NCBI GenBank assembly: GCA_030267565.1
Contig: BRXU01000005.1
Location: forward strand, 784,001-848,000
Length of the DNA stretch: 64,000 nt
From: Pleodorina starrii
Lineage: Eukaryota; Chlorophyta; Chlorophyceae; Chlamydomonadales; Volvocaceae
Direction: 5' to 3'
Numbering within the stretch: the first letter of the stretch is position 1; each line of letters opens with the position of its first letter. The notes beneath the pieces are model-generated. The model was not told the DNA's origin and did no database searches. It saw only the letters and a program-made list of their open reading frames with translations. Positions 15,001 to 26,093 of the stretch are shown here, one piece after another. The position numbers and the translations under genes are program-made.

Positions 15001-18000
15001 GGGGTCGGTGATTGGCCCAGGGGTCGGTGATGGGCCCTGGGGTCGGTCATGGGCCCAGGGGTCGGTGATGGGCCCAGGGGTCGGTCATGGGCCCTGAGGT
15101 CGGTGATGGGCCCAGGGGTCGGTGATGGGCTCATGGGCCCTGAGGTCTGTCATTGGCCTAGGGGTCGGTCATGGGCCCAGGATCGGTGATGGGCCCAGGG
15201 GTCGGTGATGGGCCCAGAGTTCGATCATGGGCCCAGAGGACGGTCATGGGCCCAGGGGTCGGTCATGGGCCTAGGCGTCGGTCATGGGCCCAGAGGTCGG
15301 TCATGGGCCCAGGGGTCGGTCATGAAACCCTGAGGACGGTCATGGGCCCAGAGGTCGGTCATGGGCCCAGAGGTCGGTTATGGGCCCAGGGGTCGGTCAT
15401 GGGCCCCGAGGTCGGTCATTGGCCCAGAGGACGGTGATGGGCCCAGGGGTCGGTCATGGGCCCAGGGGTCGGTGATGGGCCCAGAGATCGGTCATGGGCC
15501 CAGGGGTCGGTCAAGGGCCCAGGGGTCGGTGATGGGCTCAGGGGTCGGTGATGGGCTCAGGGGGTCGGTCATGGGCCCAGGGGTCGGTCATGGGCCCAGG
15601 GGTCGGTGATGGGCCCAGAGATCGGTCATGAAACCCAGAGGTCGGTCATGAAACCCAGAGGACGGTCATGGGCCCAGTGGTCGGTCATGGGCCCAGAGGT
15701 CGGTCATGGGCCCAGGGGTCGGTCATGGGCCCAGGGGTCGATCATGGGCCCAGGGGTCGGTGATGGGCCCAGGGGTCGGTCATGGGCCCAGGGGTCGGTC
15801 ATGGGCCCAAAGGTTGGTCATGGGCCCAGGGGTCGGTCATGGGCCCAGGGGTCGGTCATGGGCCCAGGGGTGGATCATGGGCCCAGGGGTCGGTGATGGG
15901 CCCAGGGGTCGGTCATGGGCCCTGAGGTCGGTCATTGGCCTAGGGGTCGGTCATGGGCCCAGGGGTCGGTCATGGGCCCAGGGGTCGGTCATGGGCCCAG
16001 GGGTCGGTCATGGGCCCAGGGGTCGGTCATGGGCCCAGGGGTCGGTCATGGGCCCAGGGGTCGGTCATGGGCCCAGGGGTCGGTCATGGGCCCAGGGGTC
16101 GGTGATGGGCCCAGGGGTCGGTGATGGGCCCAGGGGTCGGTGATGGGCCCAGGGGTCGGTGATGGGCCCAGGGGTCGGTGATGGGCCCAGGGGTCGGTGA
16201 TGGGCCCAGGGGTCGGTGATGGGCTCAGGGGTCGGTGATGGGCCCAGGGGTCGGTGATTGGCCCAGGGGTCGGTCATGGGCCCAGGGGTCGGTCATGGGC
16301 CCAGGGGTCGGTCATGGGCCCAGGGGTCGGTCAAGGGCCCAGGGGTCGGTGATGGGCTCTGAGGACGGTGATGGGCCCAGAGGTCGGTCATGGGCCCAGA
16401 GGTCGGTTATGGGCCCAGGGGTCGGTCATGGGCCCCGAGGTCGGTCATTGGCCCAGAGGACGGTGATGGGCCCAGGGGTCGGTCATGGGCCCAGGGGTCG
16501 GTGATGGGCCCAGAGATCGGTCATGGGCCCAGGGGTCGGTCAAGGGCCCAGGGGTCGGTGATGGGCTCAGGGGTCGGTGATGGGCTCAGGGGGTCGGTCA
16601 TGGGCCCAGGGGTCGGTCATGGGCCCAGGGGTCGGTGATGGGCCCAGAGATCGGTCATGAAACCCAGAGGTCGGTCATGAAACCCAGAGGACGGTCATGG
16701 GCCCAGTGGTCGGTCATGGGCCCAGAGGTCGGTCATGGGCCCAGGGGTCGGTCATGGGCCCAGGGGTCGATCATGGGCCCAGGGGTCGGTGATGGGCCCA
16801 GGGGTCGGTCATGGGCCCAGGGGTCGGTCATGGGCCCAATGGTTGGTCATGGGCCCAGGGGTCGGTCATGGGCCCAGGGGTCGGGCATGGGCCCAGGGGT
16901 CGGTCATGGGCCCAGGGGTCGGTGATGGGCTCAGGGGGTCGGTCATGGGCCTAGGGGTCGGTCATGGGCCCCGAGGTCTGTCATTGGCCTAGGGGTCGGT
17001 GATGGGCCCAGGGGTCGGTCATGGGCCCAGGGGTCGGTCATGGGCCCAGGGGTCGGTCATGGGCCCAGGGGTCGGTGATGGGCTCAGGGGGTCGGTCATG
17101 GGCCCAGGGGTCGGTCATGGGCCCAGGGGTCGGTGATGGGCCCAGGGGTCGGTCATGGGCCCTGAGGTCGGTGATGGGCCCAGGGGTCGGTGATGGGCTC
17201 ATGGGCCCTGAGGTCTGTCATTGGCCTAGGGGTCGGTCATGGGCCCAGGATCGGTGATGGGCCCAGGGGTCGGTGATGGGCCCAGAGTTCGATCATGGGC
17301 CCAGAGGACGGTCATGGGCCCAGGGGTCGGTCATGGGCCTAGGCGTCGGTCATGGGCCCAGAGGTCGGTCATGGGCCCAGGGGTCGGTCATGAAACCCTG
17401 AGGACGGTCATGGGCCCAGAGGTCGGTCATGGGCCCAGAGGTCGGTTATGGGCCCAGGGGTCGGTCATGGGCCCCGAGGTCGGTCATTGGCCCAGAGGAC
17501 GGTGATGGGCCCAGGGGTCGGTCATGGGCCCAGGGGTCGGTCATGGGCCCAGGGGTCGGTCATGGGCCCAGAGGTCGGTCATGGGCCCAGAGGTCGGTCA
17601 TTGGCCTAGGGGTCGGTCATGGGCCCAGGGGTCGGTGATGGGCCCAGGGGTCGTTCATGGGCCCAGAGGTCGTTCATGGGCCCAGAGGTCGGTCATGGGC
17701 CCAGGGGTCGGTCATGGGCCCAGGGGTCGGTCATGGGCCCCGAGGTCGGTCATTGGCCCAGAGGTCGGTCATGGGCCCTGAGGTCGGTCATTGGCCTAGG
17801 GGTCGGTCATGGGCCCAGGGGTCGGTGATGGGCCCAGGGGTCGGTGATGGGCCCAGAGTTCGATCATGGGCCCAGAGGACGGTCATGGGCCCAGGGGTCG
17901 GTCATGGGCCTAGGCGTCGGTCATGGGCCCAGAGGTCGGTCATGGGCCCAGGGGTCGGTCATGAAACCCTGAGGACGGTCATGGGCCCAGGGGTCGGTCA

Positions 18001-18590
18001 TGGGCCCAGGGGTCGGTCATGGGCCCAGGGGTCGGTGATGGGCTCAGGGGGTCGGTCATGGGCCTAGGGGTCGGTCATGGGCCCAGGGGTCGGTGATGGG
18101 CCCAGGGGTCGGTCATGGGCCCTGAGGTCGGTGATGGGCCCAGGGGTCGGTGATGGGCTCATGGGCCCTGAGGTCTGTCATTGGCCTAGGGGTCGGTCAT
18201 GGGCCCAGGATCGGTGATGGGCCCAGGGGTCGGTGATGGGCCCAGGGGTCGGTGATGGGCCCAGAGTTCGATCATGGGCCCAGAGGACGGTCATGGGCCC
18301 AGGGGTCGGTCATGGGCCTAGGCGTCGGTCATGGGCCCAGAGGTCGGTCATGGGCCCAGGGGTCGGTCATGAAACCCTGAGGACGGTCATGGGCCCAGAG
18401 GTCGGTCATGGGCCCAGAGGTCGGTCATGGGCCCAGGGGTCGGTCATGGGCCCCGAGGTCGGTCATTGGCCCAGAGGACGGTGATGGGCCCAGGGTTCGG
18501 TCATGGGCCCAGGGGTCGGTCATGGGCCCAGGGGTCGGTCATGGGCCCAGAGGTCGGTCATGGGCCCAGAGGTCGGTCATGGGCCCAGAT
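1..18590. repeat. 19-bp satellite array with higher-order repeats
   Basis: The whole stretch is built from a 19-bp unit, consensus GGGGTCGGTCATGGGCCCA, with point variants (GAGGTC, GGTGATGG, CATTGG, GGTCGATC, GGTCGTTC) and occasional indels. Variant combinations recur in long blocks. In the first 8 kb, blocks repeat every about 1258, 1339 or 1437 bp. A landmark TGAAACCC pair recurs at 2961, 4300, 5737, 8279, 9375, 9893, 10589, 12512, 13608, 14182, 15629 and 16658. The apparent 60-170 residue open frames, rich in Gly, Pro, Arg, Ser and Trp, are by-products of a unit that lacks stops, not genes. The array begins mid-repeat at base 1, so it extends beyond the window, and it stops abruptly at a copy ending in GGGCCCAGATG. 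The plus strand is rich in G-runs. Confidence 0.97.
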
Positions 18591-19589
18591 GTTTATGGCA
18601 TCGCTCATCCGTTCCCAACCTGTCCTTTCGAGACGTTTAAGGAAGAGGGCCCTTCGAGCCCGCAAGCCTCCACAAGTTGCTGACAGGGTCCGTAGATGCC
18701 GTAGATGCGTATATAGTTCCTACCGTATTTGGGTGTGACTGGGGTCTGTCGCCAATTAAGGAGTATATACGGTAGTAGCTGTGTGGCTAAATCCGCACAT
18801 GACCAAGGTTCGCTCGTCCCTGCCTGGGTGGCTCCACACTGTCTGGCCTGGTTGCATCTTCCTCTGCCCTCGAAAGGCAGATAACTTTGAAACCCCGTGG
18901 ACATATGGACAGCGATTTGAAGCAGCGTTAGTAATGCTGCGTTACAGGGACTGGCAGTTTAGTTGCCGGGCGTTGCTGTGGGCCCTTGTCGTGTGACAAA
19001 CAGGCCAAGGGAAGCCACCATAACGAGATGTAACACACACTCAACATCTTCGATCAAGTCCTCATAGCAGCAAGGTCTAACAACCACAACAAGATGTACC
19101 GGTAACACGCGCAACACCGTCAAGAGACTCCGGTTATGATCAGGTATGATTGCCGTCCTGCACACAGTTGACCTGACTGACCACCAACGGCGTCTCAACG
19201 ACCTCCTTTGCATCGGCTCAAATCTGTGGCTGCTTGACCAGGCGACATGGCCGGGCGACATGACCAGGCCGCGCATGCCTGCAGCGCGTGCGACACACAA
19301 ACCCTCACCACGCAACGCCGCATGCTCATCAGAGCCTACCGCCAACCGACTTACCGTCACGCTGCCGACGTTCGCACAGGAAAGGCCAACCCGAGACAAC
19401 CCGTAACAAACCCCAACTGGAACCCGTTGACCAGCCATCCTTCTCAAGTTGCTGGCCGCCCATCTGACCACCGCACACAGCACACCGTCACCACTTCTCC
19501 ACTGCAACCCGATCGCTCGGCCAACGGCTACACATCGCCGCCTCCGTCAGTAGACTGCTCGTCCGCAGGTCAAGTCGCTCGTCCACAAA
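18591..19589. other. Unique spacer, probably containing the HSP101 3' UTR
   Basis: This is non-repetitive sequence between the satellite edge and the last HSP101 exon. No coding exon is recognised on either strand. On the minus strand a TGTAA hexamer-type polyadenylation signal (TTACA on plus, 18942-18946) is the first one after the HSP101 stop. That would give a 3' UTR of roughly 640 nt, a length common in volvocine algae. The poly(A) assignment is an inference from that motif only. Confidence 0.4.
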
Positions 19590-22500
19590 TCAGTCGTGCA
19601 CGCGCACATCGTCCTCCTCGTCGCCATCATTGTCCAAGTACCTCCGGGCGCGCTTCAACTTCGGTGCCGCCGCCGTTGCGCCGCTGCAGCCGTCAATGCC
19701 ACCTGTGCCGCCGCCGCCGCCGTCCGCCGTCGGCTTGGGAGTAACCCTGTACACGAATCTCTCCTCCCCCTCCTCCCCCTCCTCCCCGGCGCCGCCGCTG
19801 CCACCCTGCACCTCAGCCGCCGCTGCCGCCGTCAGATCCACAACCACGTCGCTGTTGTCCCTCAGCTCTCCGCCAATCACCATCTGGCTGAGCTCCGTCA
19901 TAACGACCTGCTCCAGCCACCGCCGCAGCGGCCGAGCGCCGTGCATCGGGTCGTACGCCTGCTGTACAGCGTACGACAGCGCGGCGGGCGTGAAGCTGAG
20001 CCCGATGTTGCGCGGCGCCAGCCGCGCCGCCAGCTCCTTGGCCAGGAGCGACGCGATGGCCACCAGTTGCCCTTCCTGGAGCGGCTCAAAAAGCACAATG
20101 TCATCGAGCCTGTTGACGAACTCTGGTCGGAAGAAGCGCCGGACCTCGGAAAGCACCGCCTGGCGCACCTGGCCGTACGGGTCGGCGGCGGCGGTGGCGG
20201 CACCGCCGCCAGGGCGGCGAGCGCCGGAGGTGCCCAAGGTAGCGTTGAGCTGGTCATGGTGGTTGGAGGAGTCGGAGGTGGTGGTTTTGTTGGTTGAGGC
20301 GGCGGCCTGGAGGAGGGTTTCGGAGCCCAGGTTTGAGGTGAGGATGATGACGGTGTTTGCAAAGTTGACGGTGCGGCCCCTGGAGTCGGTGACGCGGCCG
20401 TCGTCCAGAATGGAGAGCAGCACGTTGAAGACCTCGGCGTGGGCCTTCTCGACCTCGTCAAATAGTACGACACTGTACGGCCTGTGCCGTACGGCCTCGG
20501 TAAGCTGGCCGCCCTCCTCGTGGCCTACGTAGCCGGGCGGCGCGCCGATGAGGCGGGACACGCTTTGTCGCTCCATGTACTCCCCCATGTCGATTCGAAT
20601 CTGCCGGAGGGCGGGGTTACGGTATCCACGAATAGGCCGGGCCCGGGGAGCGGCAGCGAGAGCACTTAAAACCCCGGGAGCGGGAGCACTCAGGCCGGGT
20701 GAAGCAAGAACCGGTAGGAGGTACAGTAACATCCATGGTCAGCGCTACTGATGGTGACGATCAGAGGGGGCTGCCACCAGAGAGGGACAGACACAGCTGA
20801 CGTCGCTTGGCACTGCAGTTTCCCTCTGCCTCTGCGGTCCCGCTGTACGCCTGCACTGCTCCTCATGCACCAACGCGCCGGCGCGCAAGGCAAGCACTGA
20901 ACTGCACACCCTAAAATGAAACGGAAGCAGGAACGTCTTGCTCCCTCTGAAAATTCACCCGAACCAATCACAATCACACGACCGCGCCCAATGACAGCGC
21001 AAATTCCGCAGTATTGCACCCACCATCATCTTCTCGTCGTCGAACAGCAGCTCCGCCAGCGCCTTGGCCAGCTCCGTCTTGCCCACACCCGTGGGGCCCA
21101 GGAACAGGAAGCTGCTGCCGCGGCCGCGCGCCGCCAGGCCCGCGCGCGAGCGCAGCACCGCATCCGCCACCGCCCGCACCGCCGCGTCTTGCCCCACCAC
21201 GCGCCGCCGCAGCGCCGCCCGCAGCTCCAGCAGCTTGACGCGCTCGGACTGGCGCAGTCGGGAGACCGGGATGCTCGTCCAGCGCGCCACCACGGCCGCG
21301 ATCTCGTCGGGACCCACCTCCTCGGAGAGCAACGCGTCGGCGGGCTGCGCGGCGCGCAAGTCCTTGATAAGCTCGTCCACCTCGGGCAGAGCGCCGTACC
21401 GCAGGTCCTGAGCAGGAAGAGGAGGGTCAGGGCGTGGGCGTGACGGTTCAGAGCGGGGGGTTGGAGTGATGTAGGAAATGACTAACGAGCCGCTGCGATG
21501 GAGGGCAGGCGAGCGAGGGCGAGCGAGGGGTGCGCATGCGCGGGTGCGGGTACGGGTGCGTCCGGGGAGGCGTGTGGGTGACGGTGTGTGTGTTTTCGGG
21601 TGTGCATGCATAACTCTCCCGGACGGCAACCCCATGTTCTCCTCCCTCCCCGGATTCCCTCTCTCTCCCTCTCGGCTCCTGTCCGTACTGCACTGCATGT
21701 ACTGCTGTCGTACAGCTGTACTTACCGCGATGCGCGCCAGGTCTTTACGCTGCTCCGCCAGCTGGATGTTGACCAGGATCTCGTCGCGCTTCTTAGCCAT
21801 CCGCCGCAGCGACTCGAGCCGCTCACGCTCCTGTTGATAGCGCTGCTGCAGCGGCTGCAGCGCGTCATCCAGCGCCGCCAGCTCCTTCTCAACCTCCGCG
21901 GCACGCTTCTTGCTGAGCGCGTCCTTTTCCCGCGCCAGCGCCGCGGCCTCGACCTGCACGGCAAACGCAGCGGCGCACCGCGTCCAACAACGGGTGTGCA
22001 GAAGTCACCCACATGTATACCCTACTCACATAAAAAAACAAATCGGCATCATTCGTGTCGCTGTGCAGGCACTTCGCGCAAACCTGCTGCAAAAACAGCC
22101 AACGGCCAGCAACAGCCATATTAAAGGATAACCTTCACCGAAGAACAAACAACTCTTAACCGAAAAAGTATAAACAAAAACATATCCGTCCTTATCAGTT
22201 GCCCGTTGTGGACCCATCAAAGCTAGTACCCATCAGCCATCACCAGAGCCACCCAACCACCCAACCAACCAACCAACCGCCCACCTGCAGGCGGGTGCGC
22301 TGCCGCTCCAGTGCGTCCAGTTGCTCGGGTTTGGATTCCAGCTGCACCCGCATGTCGGCACACGCCTCGTCCACCACGCCAATCGCCTGCGTGGTGTGCC
22401 ATGGGCGGGAGGTCGGGTCGGGACTCGGGAGGTTGGCATGTTGGGGGGCAAGAAAAGAAAAAGCGCGGATAGGAAAGGAAAACCGCGGGTTGAGGGGGAG

Positions 22501-24969
22501 GACGGGAGAACAAAAGATGAAGATCAAGATAAGGAAGGCTTGACGCCTCTCCCCAAGAGAGAGAGAGAGAGAGAGAGAATAGCTCCTCGCATCAGGCATC
22601 ACACCACACCACACCACACGACCACAGATGTCCGGAAACGCCTCCCAGCCCCCGAAGCCCCAAAGCCCTGGAAACACCCCGCAGCAGCGACGACACGGCC
22701 GCGGCTCCGCAATTAACAGGTAACAGGTACGATACCGTCCGTCGGGGTACCCCGTAAGTATTGCAGGGTCTGGCTTCGATTGCGCTGCCTCATCGCTGCG
22801 GGTTCGCTCCCCGCCCCAGTCCAACATAATCCAGTCCAACTCAATCCAGTCCAGTCCCGGCCCGGCCCGGCTTCACCTTATCGGGCAGGAAGCGGTCGGT
22901 GATGTACCGGTCGCTGAGCTCCGCCGCCGCCACCAGCGCCCGGTCGGTGATGTGCACAATATGGTAGGCCTCGTAGCGCTCCTTGATGCCGCGCAGGATG
23001 GACACGGTATCATCCACGCTGGGTTCCTTTACCAGAACCTGCGTCAGGAGGCGGGAGGCGGGAAGCCGGGAGGTCGAAACATACGAACCGCAGTAAGGGA
23101 ATATATGAAGCGGGAGGCGGGCGGGCGGCGCTATGTGGGGCCCGATGAGTTCGGGATGAGTTCGGGATGAGTTTGGATGTGGGAGCAGGTGCAGGTGCAG
23201 CGGCCGGGGCCGGGGCAAGGGACATCCAACGCAATTCACGCACTCGTTCAGGACGCGCCGCACGTGTCCCTCCCTCCCTCCCTCCCTTCCTACCGCCCGC
23301 AGCTCCGCCCCCCTTCCCATGGCCGCTCTGCCCCCCTTCCCATGGCCGCTCTGCCCCCCTTCCCATGGCCGCTCTGCCCCCCTTCCCATGGCCGCTCTGC
23401 CCCCCTTCCCATGGCCGCTCTGCCCCCCTTCCCATGGCCGCTCTGCCCCCCTTCCCATGGCCGCTCCGCCCCCCTTCCCATGGCCGCTCTGCCTACCTCA
23501 CCCGCCCCCAAACCCCACCTGCTGGAACCGCCGCTCGAACGCTGCGTCCTTCTCGATGTGCTGCCGATACTCCGCCAGCGTGGTGGCGCCGATGCAGCGC
23601 AGCGACCCACGGGCCAGTGCGGGCTTGAGCAGGTTGGCGGCATCCATGACGCCGTCGTCCACCTTGCCGGCCCCCATCACCAGATGCAGCTCATCTATGA
23701 AGAGCACCACGCGGCCCGCCTGCTGATGCACCGCAGCCAGCACGGCCGTGAGCCGCTCCTCGAACTGGCCCCGGTAGGTGGCGCCAGCCACCAGGGCGCC
23801 CATGTCTAGGGAGATGAGCCGCACGCCGCGGAGCGTCTCCGGCACATCGCCCTGGGGAGGAGGGGGAGGGCGGGTGCGTGTGTGTGTCTCTCTGTGGATG
23901 GGCCTGTGCGGGTCTCCTCTCGCAAACCTTAAGTGACGCGAAGATTCCCAGCCAAAAGCCGACCCACGTTTTTTCCGAGCATACATGGTGTCCTGTCCAG
24001 CGCGTCTTGTCCCAATCGACCCAACGGTTTCCTTCCCTGCCGTACTGCCGTACTGCCGTACCTTGACGATCCGCTGCGCCAGCCCCTCCACGATGGCCGT
24101 CTTGCCCACGCCCGGGTCGCCAATGAGCACCGGGTTGTTCTTCGTACGGCGGCACAGCACGCGCACCACGCGCCGGATCTCGTCGTCGCGGCCGATGACG
24201 GGATCCGCGCGCGGTGCGTTAGCCGTCAGGTCGTTGCCGTACTTGTCCAGGGCGTCGGAATTCGCGTCGGCGGTCTGTTGAGAGTTGACCGGCCCGCCGC
24301 TGCCCGCCTTGCGGACCTCCTCCAGCGTGGATTCCAGCTGGGAGCGGCTGAGGCCCGCCTCGTCCAGCGCCTTCGAAACATCCGGCGCCGAAACCACCGC
24401 CGACAGCAGCGTATCCACGTCAAGGTATGCGTCGCCGCGGTCCCTCTGGGCCTTGGCTGCGTTCGCTAGGACCTTGGCCAGCTCGCGGGCGCGCGAGACC
24501 TTGCTGGGCACCGTAGCTATGCGGTGCAGCTTGGCCATCCGGCTGCGCAGTAGGCGCGTGCAGCTGCGCCAGACCTCCTCGCCGCCGACGGCGCGCTGCG
24601 CGATGCTGCGGGCTAGGCCTTGGGGCTCCTGCGTTTGGGTGGGTTTAGGGTTTAGAACTTCAGATGGGGGCCGATAATGACAGCGGTGCGAGGCTGGACT
24701 ATGGGATTTTTTGAAGAGAGAGTCAAGAGATGGTCAAGAGATGGCTTTTGCAGGGAAGGATGTTGAGGATTGAGATGTTTGGTTTGGGGCGGACGTGACC
24801 AAAGAGGATTCCTGACCGAAGCGAGTTGAATGGGGTCGCCTACCTCAAATAGGACTACTGCCAGGTGGATCGTGGTGAGGGTGTCATGTTGCTGCTCCGT
24901 GGCAAGGTTGACAGCCGATGCGAGGACCTCATTGACCTTCGGAGTCGCCTTCTTGGGGTCGAACGCCAT
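19590..24969 (-). CDS. CLPB: HSP101/ClpB-type AAA+ disaggregase, cytosolic
   Basis: Hexameric ATP-driven chaperone that threads aggregated proteins through its pore, working with HSP70. Eight exons (24969-24844, 24628-24062, 23851-23519, 23038-22877, 22386-22285, 21953-21726, 21407-21024, 20600-19590) join in phase 0 to 970 residues, normal for the family. Visible in order: Clp N-domain (1-about 150); NBD1 Walker A GDPGVGKT (212-219) and Walker B with D284/E285; middle coiled coil (about 397-520); NBD2 Walker A GPTGVGKT (610-617), pore loop GYVG (657-660), Walker B D682/E683, TSNLGS sensor and GAR sensor-2; acidic tail. The N-domain starts at residue 1 with no presequence, so a cytosolic location is inferred. 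Oddities: pore loop 1 reads TYRG where the family usually has KYRG, and NBD2 carries a Thr/Ser/Ala-rich insertion of about 35 residues after TSNLGSE. The exon model is inferred. Confidence 0.93.
23314..23497. repeat. 23-bp minisatellite in an HSP101 intron
   Basis: Eight tandem copies of a 23-bp unit, TTCCCATGGCCGCTCTGCC plus four C, occur at an exact 23-bp step starting at 23314. The copies are nearly identical; one has CTCCG in place of CTCTG and the last diverges at its end. The array sits in the intron between the third and fourth HSP101 exons and is open in several frames, which creates false open frames on both strands. Confidence 0.93.
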
Positions 24970-25126
24970 CGTTTCTCAGAGGTGTGTGGGCGCCTAAATA
25001 AGCGAAGGACTGGTGACCAGCTACTGATTGGATAAGGACGCGTCCCTCCCGCGTTTCCCGGAAGTGGCCGCTCCGGACGTGAGATCCAAGGCAACCGACT
25101 ACGGCAAGCTCGCCAGCATCAATAAA

Positions 25127-25134
25127 TATTTATA
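25127..25134 (-). promoter_or_regulatory. TATA box of HSP101
   Basis: The minus strand reads TATAAATA here, about 158 bp upstream of the HSP101 ATG. It lies in an AT-rich island within GC-rich DNA, consistent with a core promoter whose start site would fall near 25100. Inferred from motif and position. Confidence 0.6.
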
Positions 25135-25176
25135 CATCCTTTTATGAAAGGCAAAAGACGAGTGAACAGTTGAATG

Positions 25177-25196
25177 CTTCAAGCTGACTCTTGAAG
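25177..25196 (-). promoter_or_regulatory. Candidate heat-shock element
   Basis: Read in 5-bp modules, the four consecutive units are nTTCn, nGCTn, nCTCn and nGAAn. The outer two are perfect heat-shock half-sites in the correct alternating orientation and register; the inner two are degenerate. It sits about 45 bp upstream of the TATA box, a typical place for heat-shock factor binding in an HSP gene. The degeneracy keeps this tentative. Confidence 0.42.
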
Positions 25197-26093
25197 TCGT
25201 GGGCAAGCTTTAAGTGGGCCGATATGCGGATGTAAATAGCTCAAAATTGGGAATAAATTGTAATGCGCCGCGTAAATATAGATGTACAGCATTGTCGAAG
25301 ACAACCGCCAACCGTCGCGAGCCGTCGCGGTCTCGCGGACGACTGTGCCAGTTCTGGCATCTAGTACTGTTGTGAAATGGTTGTTCAGCCTTGCAACACC
25401 GGGGTTTCGGAGGCTGTGTGCGGCAATATAAGAGTCGCCTGTCGCTGTGGTGTAGTGTGGCCTCAACAAGTACACTGCCTTGTCGGCGGAAGGCAACTGG
25501 GGCGCGGGGCCTCGGGCCCGGGGGGCCCGGGGGGGCCTCGGGCCCGGCCCAGGGAAGGGGGCCGCCAAACGAAGGGGGCCGCGCCGGGGCATCCTAGATC
25601 TTCCACCACACACTGACACAATACCTACGCCGTCTTCCCTTGCGTTTAAGCACTTCCCAACGCACAAAACTTCTCTTCGCACGAGGGCCCTGCTTGGCAT
25701 TTCTCTTGGTGCCCCCAAAAGCGTCTAAGAAGACACAGACACAGAAATGTTTCCACGGAAACCAAGGTCAGGTTGTCTCTCATTAGTCTGTGATTCGCCA
25801 TCTGCATGGTGGAAAACCGAAATGCTCCGGAACCAATTGTTCCGCGCCAAAAAACTTAAACCAACTCCAGTTATGCCTATATGCGACTGAACCACTGCAA
25901 GCGTACACCATAACGATTTACGCTTGAGTTGTGAGATCACACCACATTTATTATTAACCTGGAACAACAAGCTGCACCTGCACCAAATAGTCTTTTTGGA
26001 GCGCAAGACTTTGCACTTCAAAACTCGCCAATTTTCATGTTAAAAAGCACGAAAGCTTGAACGACCTAGGCCCTAGTATCATCGTCTGACGAA
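25197..26093. other. Divergent intergenic region, HSP101 / SANT-UBA gene
   Basis: No coding exon is recognised. It contains a dense GC palindromic patch (about 25505-25560, repeats of GGGCCC and GGGGCC) and then more AT-rich sequence leading to the start of the plus-strand gene. Presumably it holds the upstream regulatory sequences of both divergent genes. Confidence 0.5.

Noticed and set aside
1..18590. CRISPR-like array
   Set aside because: There are no unique spacers: units are contiguous 19-mers, and the setting is eukaryotic.
20..18683. Dozens of 60-170 codon open frames in the satellite
   Set aside because: They repeat with the 19-bp unit (57-nt codon cycle), overlap on both strands, and have no start context or domain; they are repeat by-products.
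25050..25064. TTTCCCGGAAG as a second heat-shock element for HSP101
   Set aside because: TTC and GAA are separated by three bases, not the two required for the module register.
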